This document shows, in pieces, positions 1-9,567 of a stretch of DNA of 64,000 bases. A model generated the notes under the pieces. The model did no database searches, was not told the origin of the DNA, and was given only the letters and a program-made list of their open reading frames with translations. The translations under genes were made by a program, and so were the position numbers. Source of the stretch: Novosphingobium pokkalii (lineage in GTDB: Bacteria; Pseudomonadota; Alphaproteobacteria; Sphingomonadales; Sphingomonadaceae). The DNA lies in contig NZ_BMZP01000013.1 of NCBI RefSeq assembly GCF_014652855.1, positions 59,844 through 123,843 on the forward strand. The letters run 5' to 3'. Position 1 is the first letter of the stretch. Each line of letters opens with the position of its first letter.

Positions 1-84
1 CGATCCGGCGAATGCTGCTGCTGGAGCGAGACCGGCAATCGCCAGCAATGCGCTGCGAAGAAGGCGGTTGTGAAGCTTGTTCAT
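1..84 (-). CDS. 5' end of an exported protein (signal peptide only)
   Basis: Reading leftward from an ATG at 84, 28 codons remain before the window edge. They encode a classical Sec signal peptide: a basic start (MNKLHNRLLR), a hydrophobic core (SALLAIAGLAP) and an AxA-type cleavage region (AAAFA-GS). The gene follows the pilin gene at 129-632 on the same strand, so another secreted subunit or adhesin of the chaperone-usher operon is the natural guess. Nothing of the mature protein is visible, so no function is assigned. Confidence 0.7.
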   Translation of the reverse strand, partial: MNKLHNRLLRSALLAIAGLAPAAAFAGS

Positions 85-128
85 GGCAAATTCCCTGACC
101 CGGTCCTGTCAGCCGCAGGTGTCCGGTC

Positions 129-632
129 TTACCAGTTGATCGTCAGTGTGACGGTGTCGGTGTAGGTCCCCGCGGGCGGGAGCAGCTGGCTTGGAACCTG
201 CCCATATACGGTGACGGTCTGCTGCCCGCCCGTACCGGTTCCACCCGTATTGCCCGAACCCAGCGTACCGAGCGCGGTCGGGAAAGCGGTGGTGCGGCCG
301 TTGTCGGAATAGATGTTGTAGCTCAGGTACTGGCCGCTGCTCACCATGCGCGGCTGCGAGCCGGATGCATTCGAGCCATTGTTGGCCGTCACGAACCAGG
401 GCGTCCCGCTCGAGCACGTGAACGTCACGGACCCGTTGTTATTGATGGGAAGAGTCCCCGCCGCGATCGCACCGAAGGCCAACGTGGTGGTCGAGTTGAC
501 CGAGCAACTCGAAACGACATTGGCAGTGACCGACAGATTGGTGGTCGTACTGGCGGCCATGGCGGCACCGGACGCGAGCATAGTCGCGCAGAATGCAGCG
601 ATGGCCGCCACTGTCCTGAAACTCGTCTTCAT
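129..632 (-). CDS. spore coat U domain pilin (chaperone-usher type)
   Basis: This 167-residue protein has a signal peptide ending near SGAAMAAS and a spore coat U (SCPU) domain. The N-terminal strand contains the typical early cysteine (NVVSSCSVNS), a second cysteine follows at FTCSSG, and the C-terminus has the family pattern GTYTDTVTLTINW. The start at 632 was chosen because a strong Shine-Dalgarno (GGGAGGA) lies just upstream and the signal peptide begins there; a longer reading to 1016 has no exported-protein features. It is the fourth gene of the operon running from 5274. SCPU proteins are secreted pilus-like subunits handled by the chaperone and usher encoded upstream. Confidence 0.9.
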   Translation of the reverse strand: MKTSFRTVAAIAAFCATMLASGAAMAASTTTNLSVTANVVSSCSVNSTTTLAFGAIAAGTLPINNNGSVTFTCSSGTPWFVTANNGSNASGSQPRMVSSGQYLSYNIYSDNGRTTAFPTALGTLGSGNTGGTGTGGQQTVTVYGQVPSQLLPPAGTYTDTVTLTINW

Positions 633-1018
633 GCTTGTCCTCCCGGCAATGAAAAACTCGATAGGCACGGCTGCAATACTCGGGGGCACGACCGCGCCAT
701 TTGCCGGCCGCGCGCTGCTTTCAGATCGCGCTCCCGTCCGCTTATCGCGTCCCGGCAACCCTTCGGTTCGTGCAGCCGCACCAGCTGCGCGCGCTGCCCT
801 CCTCCAGGCCTCGCTTCTGCAAATCGCGTGGCTGCAGACGGCAGAGCAGGTAAGGCCGTGCCGGTTGCGACCCGATGGCCAAAAGCGCGCCCGCCCATCG
901 CGGCTCGACCAACTGCCCCGCTGGCCCGTGCCGGTTTGCCCAATGGCGTCCGCGCGCGCAGTCGGCTCGCAATTGCGGCGCGTGCGGATTGGTGTTGGAT
1001 CGCTGGGTAGCCGCACGG

Positions 1019-1360
1019 TCAGAAATCCACGTTCAGCCGCTGTGCGCGACCTGGCGAGAGCTGGGGCGGATGGAGCCTGGTTTCAGACGCGGGACCGGTC
1101 GCAAGCGTCTCGGCAAAGGCCGGGTCGAGATCGGACAGCAGGGTCAGGATCATTGGGCGTACCGTGGAACAGCGGATCAACACCCCTTCGTCGGGCCCGA
1201 TCGCGAAGCTGCAGCTTGGTGCCACCTTGAGTTGCACCTTCATCACCAGGCCGTGTGGAAACGGACGCACCGGGTCATTGATGCTGCGCGCAGCGGCCGG
1301 CGTGCCATAGGATAGAAATGCCCAGGCGAGCCATGCAAAGCCCCTAGTTCTCATTTGCAT
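1019..1360 (-). CDS. small exported SCPU-like protein
   Basis: A 113-residue protein with a signal peptide (cleavage near TPAAA-RS). Its mature part resembles a shortened, diverged spore coat U domain (MKVQLKVAPSCSFAIGP, with a second cysteine at IRCSTV) but lacks the usual C-terminal TDTVTLT strand. It overlaps the end of the usher gene: the second Met codon (1354) shares ATGA with the usher stop, so translation may start at 1360 or 1354. The position between usher and pilin suggests a minor or tip subunit. That role is inferred from context only. Confidence 0.7.
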   Translation of the reverse strand: MQMRTRGFAWLAWAFLSYGTPAAARSINDPVRPFPHGLVMKVQLKVAPSCSFAIGPDEGVLIRCSTVRPMILTLLSDLDPAFAETLATGPASETRLHPPQLSPGRAQRLNVDF

Positions 1361-3819
1361 GGGACCGGTCCGATTGTCTGATTTGCGCTTCTGCCAAGGT
1401 CGTAGGCGAACGTTGCGGCGCAGGTGCCTGATGGCCCGAGGTCGACAGTCAGGCGATTGCGCGCGTTCAACCCTCGCAGATAGACGATGCCGTCATAACC
1501 GATGGTGGCGCGCTCGCCGCCATCGAGCGCGGCCACGTAGCCGGCTTCGAGCGGCTTGCCATCGGCCCCCACGAGGACGATCGACGCCCCGCGGACCGCT
1601 CGCGCTCCAAAATCGATCCGCGCGCCCTGCTTGAAGGCGGCGACGGCGACCTGTTCGGTTTGCGAAGCCTCCCAACCATCCGGGAGGGCGACGGGGTCGA
1701 TGTAGACATGGGTCGGTTGGTAGGGGATCACATTGGGCAACAGCGCCCTACCGCTGGAATCCGTGCGCGCCACGCGAACGCCGCCTTGCAGCACATCGAC
1801 ATGGGGGCCTGCATTGGCCACGACGACAAAGCTGTTCATCACGCGGGGAGCCGGAAAGATGCCACCGCCAGCAGCCAGGACAGACCCTTCAAGGTCGAAC
1901 TGGCCCCGCCACGCACCGCCGGCCTGGTCAACACGCGCCTGCACGAAGCCTTGCGGCGCCTGGTAATTGACATAGGCGCTTTCACTTGAGGGGCCATTCT
2001 GTGCGCCGCGATAGGCAGCGCCCCAATTGACCTCTCCCTGTCTGCCCGAACCGGCCGATGCATATTGCAGGCCCCAGCTGTGCGTTCCGCCCGAATTGCT
2101 GTAGTCGGCCGTGGCGTAAGCGCGCTGCCCCGGACGGAAGCTCAAGGTCAGGTAGAAACCGTAGTTTCGGCGGTTGTTGAGGTCGAGCGAGCCATTGGCA
2201 TAGATGCTGACCCGGCTGCCGACGCCGCGCGTCAGCGAAAAATTCATGGTCTCAAAGCGGTTGAGCGAAGAGACGATGCGATTGTAGCTCAACGAGACCG
2301 AAGTCTTGTCAAACCAGGGCTGGAAGGCAACGCCCGCCTGATCGTTGATCCGTGCAAGGGCCGAGCTCGCGATCGCACTGTCGCGATCCGTCGGCAAAAC
2401 GGTAGAGGCATTCTCGCGGCGCGCAAGGCCGCGAATTGCCGACACCCGGCCCAGGTCAAAATATTCTCCGCCGGTACGCTGAGTACCCGCAAAGAAGCGG
2501 ACACCGCCAACTCCGGCCTCGACACGGGCGGCATATTGCAGCCCGGAATGACCGGAATAGCGGCTGCCGGCGATTGATCCGCGCATGGCGCCGATCCCGC
2601 CCAGTGACGCCACCGCGCCAATGCCCGCCATCGTGAGACCGTCGCTGGTGTACTCCCCGGCAAGCTCGAGCGTCAGATCGTTCGCGAGCCCGTATTTGGC
2701 AACGCCGCTCGCGGCCAATATTCTGTCATAAGCGAAGGACCGCGTGCCAAAGTCGAGCCTCGGTGCGCCCACATCGACTGAATAGGTGAGCAGCCCTTTC
2801 CTCAGAAGGCCCTGCGTATAGTAGAATGGCTTGGTCATGGTGACCTGGCGGCCGTTGGCGTCGGTAACGACCATCCTGACGTTGCCATTGGCGGCATAGG
2901 GCAACTCCTTCAGGTCGAATGGACCGGATGGGACCTGGCCGCTGTAGATTTTCTGCTGGTTGACGTAGAGGTCAACCGTCGAGGGCAGCGCCGCCGACCC
3001 TGAAAACTGCGGCAGCGCGTTCGTCACGATATCCGCGCGCTGCTCGAACGCGCTGGCAATCTGGAAGCCGCCAAGCCGGACCGCCGCGGTCCAGCTCTGC
3101 GCGTTGCTGCTGAAATCGCCGACCGTGTAGGAGCGGACCGAGCGAGGATCGATATAGCGCCAGTAGCTATCGTACCGGACGACGTTCCGGCTTGCCGAGG
3201 AAGCCGCACTCGCGATCGTTCCGGTGGTCACGAACGTTCCGGCGCGCGTCATCAGATCGGCCTCGAGGCTCGCTGAAACACTCAGCTTTCCCTGATAGGC
3301 CGTCCCATAAAGGCCGTAGCCCAGCATCATGCCGTTGAGTGAGCGGATATCGGCGGGATCGAAGGCTTGGCGCCCCGTATCCAGCCCGACCGAATAGGTT
3401 GCGATGAGCGCATCAGGTGCCTGAATGTCGAGTACCTGATGCTCCTCGTCATAGGTGAAGCGGACCTGCCCCAGAGCCGCAGCGGGCACCATGTCGTCGG
3501 ATTTGAAGCTGCGATCGACGATCAGGCGAACGTTCCGCAGGTCCTCCGCGCGGAACGAAAAGCCCTCGGCTTGCCGCCGCGCTTTCACGAACTGGTCTGT
3601 GGGCGTCCCGTTGAGGGTCGCCATGAGGAAGAGATCCTGCGCCGTCCCCCATCCGCCGCCCGCATCGACGTGCCCACCAATCGGCCCCGACTGGTCGTCG
3701 TTGTTTGCGGCGAGCATGGCGATCGCGGAGGGATCGCCGTGATCGGCAGCGAGCGCGCATTGAGCGGGAATCAGGCACGCGCTCGCCAACAGGCAGCAGC
3801 GCGCAGACAAGCCGGGCAT
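1351..3819 (-). CDS. outer-membrane usher (FimD/PapC family)
   Basis: An 822-residue usher for the pilus operon. The signal peptide (MPGLSARCCLLASACLIPAQ, cut near CALAAD) is followed by the usher N-domain, a long beta-barrel rich in alternating aromatic and glycine segments, and C-terminal plug/CTD-like domains (LLPNVIPYQPTHVYIDP is typical of family C-termini). Ushers sit in the outer membrane, accept chaperone-subunit complexes and extrude the fibre. The start at 3819 lies 4 nt after the chaperone stop (3824-3826) and opens the signal peptide. A longer reading to 3897 would overlap the chaperone and hide the signal sequence. Confidence 0.95.
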   Translation of the reverse strand: MPGLSARCCLLASACLIPAQCALAADHGDPSAIAMLAANNDDQSGPIGGHVDAGGGWGTAQDLFLMATLNGTPTDQFVKARRQAEGFSFRAEDLRNVRLIVDRSFKSDDMVPAAALGQVRFTYDEEHQVLDIQAPDALIATYSVGLDTGRQAFDPADIRSLNGMMLGYGLYGTAYQGKLSVSASLEADLMTRAGTFVTTGTIASAASSASRNVVRYDSYWRYIDPRSVRSYTVGDFSSNAQSWTAAVRLGGFQIASAFEQRADIVTNALPQFSGSAALPSTVDLYVNQQKIYSGQVPSGPFDLKELPYAANGNVRMVVTDANGRQVTMTKPFYYTQGLLRKGLLTYSVDVGAPRLDFGTRSFAYDRILAASGVAKYGLANDLTLELAGEYTSDGLTMAGIGAVASLGGIGAMRGSIAGSRYSGHSGLQYAARVEAGVGGVRFFAGTQRTGGEYFDLGRVSAIRGLARRENASTVLPTDRDSAIASSALARINDQAGVAFQPWFDKTSVSLSYNRIVSSLNRFETMNFSLTRGVGSRVSIYANGSLDLNNRRNYGFYLTLSFRPGQRAYATADYSNSGGTHSWGLQYASAGSGRQGEVNWGAAYRGAQNGPSSESAYVNYQAPQGFVQARVDQAGGAWRGQFDLEGSVLAAGGGIFPAPRVMNSFVVVANAGPHVDVLQGGVRVARTDSSGRALLPNVIPYQPTHVYIDPVALPDGWEASQTEQVAVAAFKQGARIDFGARAVRGASIVLVGADGKPLEAGYVAALDGGERATIGYDGIVYLRGLNARNRLTVDLGPSGTCAATFAYDLGRSANQTIGPVPCK

Positions 3820-3823
3820 GGGA

Positions 3824-4570
3824 TCAGCGAACTTCGGCTGCAACGCTATCGCGGATGTCCAGCAGGTCGTTCTTCGCAAGGACCGTAACCGGGGCACCTG
3901 ATTTCAGATGGACGGGAGGAGTGCCCGAGGTCGCCTGGTAGTCGAACCGCTTGGCGGAACCAGCGAGCACGTAGCCTGCAAGGCCTTGCGCCAGCGTCAG
4001 AACAGAACCGTCGGCAAGCTCGAGACGCAGGCCACCGATCTTGGCGTGCCGCAGTCCGCTGTTGGTCGCTTCCGCATGGATGCCGCCCTTGTCCTCCCAC
4101 ACCCGCCACGCGAGCCTGGCGATCGCCGTCTTGTCGACAACGAACACGGGCATCGACGTGCGCAAGACCATCCGGACACCTTGCGAAACGGCACGCGGGT
4201 CGATTGGCTTGGGCAGCTCGTCGATAAACAGGCGGTAGGAAAGCTCCCCCGCGACAGCGCCGGTCGAAGTCCGCGCGACCCGCAATGTAAAAGACTTGTT
4301 CGGCTCGATCTTCAAGGACGGCGGACTGGCAATGAGATCCGTGGCAGGTTCCAGGCGATCCTCGCCATCGACCTGCCCCCACTTGAAGAGACGGACCTGC
4401 AAGGTCACGGGTTCATTGTCACTGTTGAAGATCGTAACCGCGGCGGCGCGCTCGTCGGAACGAATGTCCACGCCGATCGGTGAAATCCTCAGTGCAGCCG
4501 CTCCGGCCGGCTGCGGCGCCAGATTGAGCGCCAGCAGAGTCAGCAGCGAAAATTGGCGAAACAGCTTCAT
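3824..4570 (-). CDS. periplasmic pilus chaperone (PapD family)
   Basis: A 248-residue chaperone with a signal peptide (MKLFRQFSLLTLLALNLAPQ, cut after PAGAA) and two immunoglobulin-like domains. The first has the PapD pattern AVTIFNSDNEPVTLQVRLFKW and the motif YRLFIDELP; the second starts around residue 135 with PVFVVDK. PapD-family chaperones bind pilin subunits in the periplasm by donor-strand complementation and hand them to the usher encoded 4 nt downstream. The start at 4570 was chosen because it begins the signal peptide; the frame is open further upstream but without export features. Confidence 0.95.
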   Translation of the reverse strand: MKLFRQFSLLTLLALNLAPQPAGAAALRISPIGVDIRSDERAAAVTIFNSDNEPVTLQVRLFKWGQVDGEDRLEPATDLIASPPSLKIEPNKSFTLRVARTSTGAVAGELSYRLFIDELPKPIDPRAVSQGVRMVLRTSMPVFVVDKTAIARLAWRVWEDKGGIHAEATNSGLRHAKIGGLRLELADGSVLTLAQGLAGYVLAGSAKRFDYQATSGTPPVHLKSGAPVTVLAKNDLLDIRDSVAAEVR

Positions 4571-4698
4571 GCAACCAGACTCACTTCTCTGGGATGATCG
4601 AGTGCGGCCAGCAACACTGGCCAGCGCAAAATCGGCGATGTTGGAGGGCAAAACTGGGACCGCGAGCAAAGTTTCGCGGTCCCAGTGGGCACACAAAC

Positions 4699-5274
4699 TC
4701 AGTAGGTGAGCGTCAGCGTCACCGTATCGGTGTAGGTGCCGTCGGCCAGCGACGCGACGCTCGGGACGCGGCCATAGATGCCGACCTGGGTCGGCGTGTT
4801 GGCGGTGGGGATGACGAGGTCGACCGGCGAACCGGGGAGCCACGCGACGTTGCGGCCCGCGTCCTGGTAGATGTTGTAATTGACCGTCGTACCGGCCGGG
4901 CCCAGCAGGCGGCGCTGGGTGCCCGAGGCGTTCTGGCCGGCGCCGATGTCCAGGCTGGGTGCGTTTGCGCCGACATAGGACGAGGAGCAGCTCACCTGCA
5001 CCAGGCTTCCGCTGCCCGATGCCGACAGGGCCTGCCCGTCAACCGACCCGGTGGAACCCGACGATACAGTGCCGAAGTCCATCATCGCGTTGGCAATCGC
5101 GCCCCCGGTGGTGCCGGCGCCCGACGAGACCAGATAGCAGCCCGGAGCGATGGTGAGCTTCACGTCAAGCGTACCGGAGGAGGTGCCGTTGGCCGGGCTC
5201 GGCGGGGCCGCCATTGCCGGCATCGCCGTAGCCATCATTGCGGCGCCTACCACGCCAAGAACCAGTTTCTTCAT
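4699..5274 (-). CDS. spore coat U domain pilin, first gene of the operon
   Basis: A 191-residue protein with a clear signal peptide (MKKLVLGVVGAAMMATAMPA, cut at AMA-AP). The SCPU domain shows LTIAPGCYLVSS near the mature N-terminus, VQVSCSSSYVG in the middle, and GTYTDTVTLTLTY at the C-terminus. It is the promoter-proximal and largest single-domain pilin of the cluster, so it is the likely major subunit (inference). It is followed after 128 nt by the chaperone gene. Confidence 0.92.
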   Translation of the reverse strand: MKKLVLGVVGAAMMATAMPAMAAPPSPANGTSSGTLDVKLTIAPGCYLVSSGAGTTGGAIANAMMDFGTVSSGSTGSVDGQALSASGSGSLVQVSCSSSYVGANAPSLDIGAGQNASGTQRRLLGPAGTTVNYNIYQDAGRNVAWLPGSPVDLVIPTANTPTQVGIYGRVPSVASLADGTYTDTVTLTLTY

Positions 5275-5984
5275 ACTCAGTTTTCCTCAACGTCTTTTGA
5301 CGAGGCCATTCCTCGCCGGTCAAAGAGCGGATTGCTGGGGCGCGTCGCGCCCCCGCCCGTCCGCTCAGCGGGCGCATGGCCTCGCAGGAAGCCACATCTG
5401 GTGAGGTGTCGGCTGGGGGCTGCCACAGCCGCGCCGAGGCCCGCATGATCGATGATCCGGGACAGGATGTCGGCGAGCACCGGTCGCCAGCATGATCCGC
5501 GCCAGCCAAAGCATCGGTGCCACGCGCGCAGGTCGAGCAATATGGACGTGACCCGCGCAGGCAGACCCGAGCGCCGCTGCTTGCCTATTCCGCAAATGCC
5601 CCAGCCGGAGGAGCAAGGGCTCCCGGATACCACCGACCTGGCAGGTCCGTTCGTCGCATTCCAAAATTCCCCCATGGCCTGTCAGACGGCCAGTCCACCT
5701 GTTCGATTATCCAAGGACGTGGGCGCGCTTTCAACGTGCCCCCGGTGCGCGAATGGCGCGCCATCAGGCACTCGACGGGCGAAGACAAAGCTCTTGCTTC
5801 TCCGGCACTGCCGCCACGCCCTTCACGCAGCCCCTGCTATTCTCTGCTCACGCGCCCTCGCTGGCGCAGACCCCCTCGTGGTAAATTGACGGTTCTCAGC
5901 TTGACACGGCTCGCCCCCCAAGCCCGGAAGGCCGACGATGAATGCAGCGTGCAGCAATCAATGCGGGCAAGGCCAAGGCCCAGG
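5275..5984. other. 710-nt non-coding gap
   Basis: No credible gene is seen between the pilin operon and the upstream two-domain pilin. Frames are open on both strands, but their translations are low-complexity Arg/Ala/Pro shadows without ribosome binding sites. The promoter of the 5274-to-1 operon should lie in the part next to 5275. No clear sigma-70 boxes were picked out by eye. Confidence 0.5.
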
Positions 5985-7103
5985 TCAGTACGCAACGGTC
6001 ACCACGACATTGTCCGAGTAGCTTCCAACCGGCGGCATGGCGGTTCCGGCCGGGATGGAAGCATAGACCGTGCTTGAGACATTGCTGCTGGTCCCGGTCC
6101 CGCCGACGCCACCGCTGCCGCCAACGACGCCCGGGCCGCCCGTCGCATCCCAGACCTGCGTCCGGCTCGCGTCCTTGTAGAGCTGATAGGGCAGGAGGTT
6201 GCCGGCCGCGCTCTTCATGCGCCGCAGTCCCGAGCCTGCACTCTGCCGGTTATTCCCGTCGCTCAGATAGATCGTGTAGGGAGCGGAGGTAGGACAATTC
6301 ACCACGACCGAACCCGATGCGTTTTGTGCGCTGGCACTGTAGGAGACGTTTCCAAACGCGATGTTCTGCACCGAGGCGATCGAGCACACCGCGTTGATCA
6401 CGAAATCGAACGTCAGTGTGCGCGAGGACAAAGTGAACCCGGATCCCGTACAGCCGTTGCCGCTGAAGGTCTCTCCATAGGCAAACGCATAGGAATATTG
6501 GACGCGATAGGTTCCAGGGACCATACCCGCTGACGTGCTCGTTGCCGGGACATTAACCTGGACATAATTGTTGGCGCTGGTCGTGAAATTAACCCCCGGT
6601 CCGGTTCCGACGTACTTGCTGTATTTCGTTCCAGATCCTGGATTGACCACCGTACTCGTCATCGAGGGAGGCGCAATCGCAAGAATGACGTTCACGGGGA
6701 AGGTTTTGGAACCATCGGCGATATTATAAGCATAATTGCCTGAATAGTTGAGCTGCACGCAGGTTGCCATCAGCACATTGTAGGAACCGCTACACGTCAG
6801 GTTCGCGTTGATCCCTGCGGTGACGCTGGTGCCAATCTCGGCCGGACTGAAGGTGTAGGTGGAGCTCGTATTCGAAAAAGAACACGTGTCCTGATAGTTT
6901 GCCGCGTGCGCCGGGCTCGTGAAGAGAACAGCCGCAGCCAGGGGCATAGTAAACTGCATCAGGTGTACGCCAGCGGCGCACAAGCAGAGCAGAGCCCGCC
7001 CGCCCTTCACGAATTGGCGCGCGGCAGATGTCAACACATCTGCAAGCGCAGGCCGTAGGCTTGCTGCCGCTCGCAGATACCGGTTCCCAAATTCAACACG
7101 CAT
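5985..7103 (-). CDS. two-domain spore coat U protein
   Basis: A 372-residue exported protein made of two SCPU-like halves. The first begins after the export signal (ANYQDTCSFSN) and carries two or three cysteines. The second starts with FVINAVCSIASVQNIAFG and ends with the family strand GSYSDNVVVTVAY. The start is uncertain. The ATG at 7103 has the best Shine-Dalgarno (GGGGAAGAG), giving an unusually long n-region before the hydrophobic stretch ending PAHA-AN. ATGs at 7133 and 6959 are alternatives. Two-domain SCPU proteins in such clusters are often tip or adhesive subunits (inference). It is transcribed separately, 710 nt upstream of the main operon. Confidence 0.85.
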   Translation of the reverse strand: MRVEFGNRYLRAAASLRPALADVLTSAARQFVKGGRALLCLCAAGVHLMQFTMPLAAAVLFTSPAHAANYQDTCSFSNTSSTYTFSPAEIGTSVTAGINANLTCSGSYNVLMATCVQLNYSGNYAYNIADGSKTFPVNVILAIAPPSMTSTVVNPGSGTKYSKYVGTGPGVNFTTSANNYVQVNVPATSTSAGMVPGTYRVQYSYAFAYGETFSGNGCTGSGFTLSSRTLTFDFVINAVCSIASVQNIAFGNVSYSASAQNASGSVVVNCPTSAPYTIYLSDGNNRQSAGSGLRRMKSAAGNLLPYQLYKDASRTQVWDATGGPGVVGGSGGVGGTGTSSNVSSTVYASIPAGTAMPPVGSYSDNVVVTVAY

Positions 7104-7568
7104 TCTCTTCCCCGGGTGACGTCTCAAATTCATGGAAGATCGACCTCAGGCGTCACGCCATCCGAAGCGGACACGTCAGCTCCACCAAGGCAGCCCTGCG
7201 TGCACGGCGCCCGTCGGACACCTCCGCTTCCATCTGCCGGTCTCCAAGGCCGCCTGCGCCGCCCGCGCCTCAAGCCAATTGCTTGCAGGCGATTGGCTCA
7301 ACAGACCAGCGGACCACGCGCTGGTTGAACATTGCTGAGCCCCATAGGACCTGAGGAAGAACTTGATCAGGTCCCGAACGCGAACCACTGACAATGACAG
7401 GGGAGCTTTAACTCTCTCGAATTTTGCGACGCGGGACGGTCGAGGGTCGGCGGTAGCCGCAGGGGCCCAACCTTGATCGGCCGACCGATAGGGGTTGCAC
7501 AGATCACGCAGACGATTGATCGAACAAACAGGAACCCCCGGCAGACGTTTCCGGAGTGGGAGCTCCAG
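7104..7568. other. intergenic region with an inverted repeat
   Basis: No gene is seen here. The only structure noted is a perfect 8-bp inverted repeat, GGACCTGA (7347-7354) and TCAGGTCC (7367-7374), separated by 12 nt. It lies downstream of the relaxase gene, so it could be a weak terminator or a protein-binding site. It may also lie near the junction between the pilus cluster and the conjugative module. Confidence 0.4.
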
Positions 7569-9314
7569 CTAGATGGACAAACCTCTGCCCCGGCCAAGGC
7601 TCCACTCGACCGAGCCGCCCGGGCCGAGCGTGCCCGTAACATGCTGCCCCAGATGCGGTTCGAGCGCGGGGCGCCATGGCACCAGTTGGAAATTCACACC
7701 ATCGTCGATCATCGCGAAGCGTCCGGAAGACAGATCGACCCGCGCCCGGTAGGTTCCACTTACATAGGCGCCAGCAGCGGATGGCTGGGGCGCCAGGCCG
7801 GTTTGTGCCGCGATGTCGTCGGCCGCCTGCAACAGGTCGCGGGTCCTCAACGTCGCAACAAGGTCCTTGGCGAGATCAAATCCGCCACCTCGGCGCCTGG
7901 CAAGACCTTGACGCTCCAGTTCCGCACCGCGGGCCTCAAGAGCCTCGCGAAGCTCATTGGCGAACCCGCCGGTTGCGCCCGGCACCTCGCCTGTCACCAG
8001 CTGGCGATCGAGCCAGGTCGCCCCGCGCGCGCTTACCTGGTCGGCAACCGACAGGTCGCAGCGCGTCGCCAGCGACTGGCGCTCGCGTCCGTTCCGGTCT
8101 GTCCAGCTGCGCACTTCGACGATCGCCCCTGGCGCCGCATCGCCGGTGAGTTCAAGATTGTCGAAGCGGAGGTGATGCGTCCGTCCGTCGATACCCTCGA
8201 CAATCGCGTAAGCGGTGCCGGCGAGCTCGTCGTGATGCCCACGCGCCGCGAGTCGACCGACGACAGTTACGGACGGCGTTTCATCGTGCAGCACGAAGCC
8301 GGATACGTCGGGCTCCCGTCCTGCCCCCGTCAAGGCGCGGTGCATCGTCTTGATGATGTCGGTGCGGATCGAGAGGTCACGCAGTGTGGCTTGTGCGTCC
8401 GGCGCGATCGACCACAAACCCGCCCCTTCCCGCCGCGCCAGTCCCATGCGTTCGAGCTTGGCCGCCCGCCCGATGAGGAGGCTGCCCATTTGCGGATCAT
8501 CGCCGCTCGCCGGACGCAAGTCGATCGTTCCTGAAAGGTCATCGGCAAGACGCTGGAGCCGCGCATCCAGGCTGGTCCAGCGGTCGGCTTCCACTTCCCG
8601 TTCGAGAGCGTGGCGCATGTCCTGTTCGCTGCGCGGACCCAATTCGATCGTGACCCGCTCTTCCGCCCGAAAGCGCAGGCCTTCCCGGATATAATCCCGG
8701 TCGATAACGAGATCGCTGCCGTCCTCGGCAACGCCGCGCACCAGCACGTGGACATGCGGATTGTCCGTGTTCCAATGGTCGGTCGCGACCCAGTCGAGGC
8801 TGGTCCCAAGGTCAGCGTTCATGTCGCGCATGAGTTCGCGCGTGAAGACCTTGAGGTCCGCCAGTTGCGTCGCGTCTTCGGGCGAGACGATAAAGCGAAA
8901 GTGATGCCGGTCATCCTCGCAGCGCAAGGCAAAGGCATCGCCGTCGGCCCGGTCATGAGCGGCACTGAACAGCCCGCCCTCGCGCCCATCGCGGGTCACA
9001 CCGTCGCGTTTCAGATAGGCGATGTGCCGTGCGAGCGGCGCCGCACGGAACCGGCTGCCCTTGTGCCGCACGACGCGCGCCTTGATCACCACACGGCGAC
9101 GATTGCCGCCGGACGACAGACGCAGCCGCGCGATCCGCCCGCGGCCGCGCGCACCGGTGCCTTTGGCCCTGGCCGCCCCGCGCCGTGCATGCCCGGCGCG
9201 AGCCGCTGCCCGCCGTACCTGTGCGGCAAGGCTCTGCGCCCGGCCTCTGCTCCCCCGGCCTGCATCCCGGCTCCTTCCCGGCCGGATCGTGAAGTCGCGG
9301 TCATCCGTGCTCAT
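7569..9314 (-). CDS. relaxase / mobilization nuclease (DUF3363 family)
   Basis: A 581-residue conjugative relaxase. The N-terminus is highly basic (Arg-rich residues 1-90). The nuclease core follows, with HHFRFIVSPED and the metal-binding histidine triad region NPHVHVLVRG, in which HxH is the hallmark of relaxase motif III. The C-terminal two thirds match DUF3363-type extensions. Relaxases nick the transfer origin, stay bound to the 5' end and pilot the strand into the recipient. The start at 9314 gives the natural MSTDDRDF N-terminus. It is the last gene of the minus-strand transfer operon. No oriT was identified by eye. Confidence 0.9.
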   Translation of the reverse strand: MSTDDRDFTIRPGRSRDAGRGSRGRAQSLAAQVRRAAARAGHARRGAARAKGTGARGRGRIARLRLSSGGNRRRVVIKARVVRHKGSRFRAAPLARHIAYLKRDGVTRDGREGGLFSAAHDRADGDAFALRCEDDRHHFRFIVSPEDATQLADLKVFTRELMRDMNADLGTSLDWVATDHWNTDNPHVHVLVRGVAEDGSDLVIDRDYIREGLRFRAEERVTIELGPRSEQDMRHALEREVEADRWTSLDARLQRLADDLSGTIDLRPASGDDPQMGSLLIGRAAKLERMGLARREGAGLWSIAPDAQATLRDLSIRTDIIKTMHRALTGAGREPDVSGFVLHDETPSVTVVGRLAARGHHDELAGTAYAIVEGIDGRTHHLRFDNLELTGDAAPGAIVEVRSWTDRNGRERQSLATRCDLSVADQVSARGATWLDRQLVTGEVPGATGGFANELREALEARGAELERQGLARRRGGGFDLAKDLVATLRTRDLLQAADDIAAQTGLAPQPSAAGAYVSGTYRARVDLSSGRFAMIDDGVNFQLVPWRPALEPHLGQHVTGTLGPGGSVEWSLGRGRGLSI

Positions 9315-9366
9315 CGCACCGCAAACCTCAGCGCCACCTGCCAAACCTCTGAAAGAGTGAGATAAA

Positions 9367-9567
9367 TTAGCCGGCGCGCCACCCGGCAATGCGCATTGCC
9401 ACTGCGCAAATTCCTGCAAACACAACCACATAGTAGCCACCGGGTGGCAGCGCTTTTATCTCGCCCTGCGCCCATCCCTGCATCGACTGCCCATCCGAGC
9501 CCACAGCCAGCTTTCGCAAAGGCTGGAGGACATGCGCCAGCGACCGCCACAGCCCGCATGGGCTCAA
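9367..9567 (-). CDS. small membrane protein coupled to lytic transglycosylase
   Basis: A 66-residue reading frame starting at a TTG (9567) that overlaps the stop of the lytic transglycosylase gene as TTGA, a typical coupling junction. It has one hydrophobic segment (YYVVVFAGICAVAMRIAG) near the C-terminus and ends 52 nt before the relaxase start. Its position inside the transfer operon and the coupling make it likely real. Function unknown; a small inner-membrane partner of the transfer apparatus is a guess. Confidence 0.55.
   Translation of the reverse strand: MSPCGLWRSLAHVLQPLRKLAVGSDGQSMQGWAQGEIKALPPGGYYVVVFAGICAVAMRIAGWRAG

Noticed and set aside
5452..6077. Open frames in the gap before the pilin operon
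   Set aside because: Translations are Arg/Pro/Ser-rich without signal, domain or ribosome binding site, as expected of random frames at this GC content.
7347..7374. Inverted repeat as the transfer origin
   Set aside because: It lies downstream of the relaxase gene, the arms are short, and no nic-like sequence is recognisable; nothing ties it to oriT.
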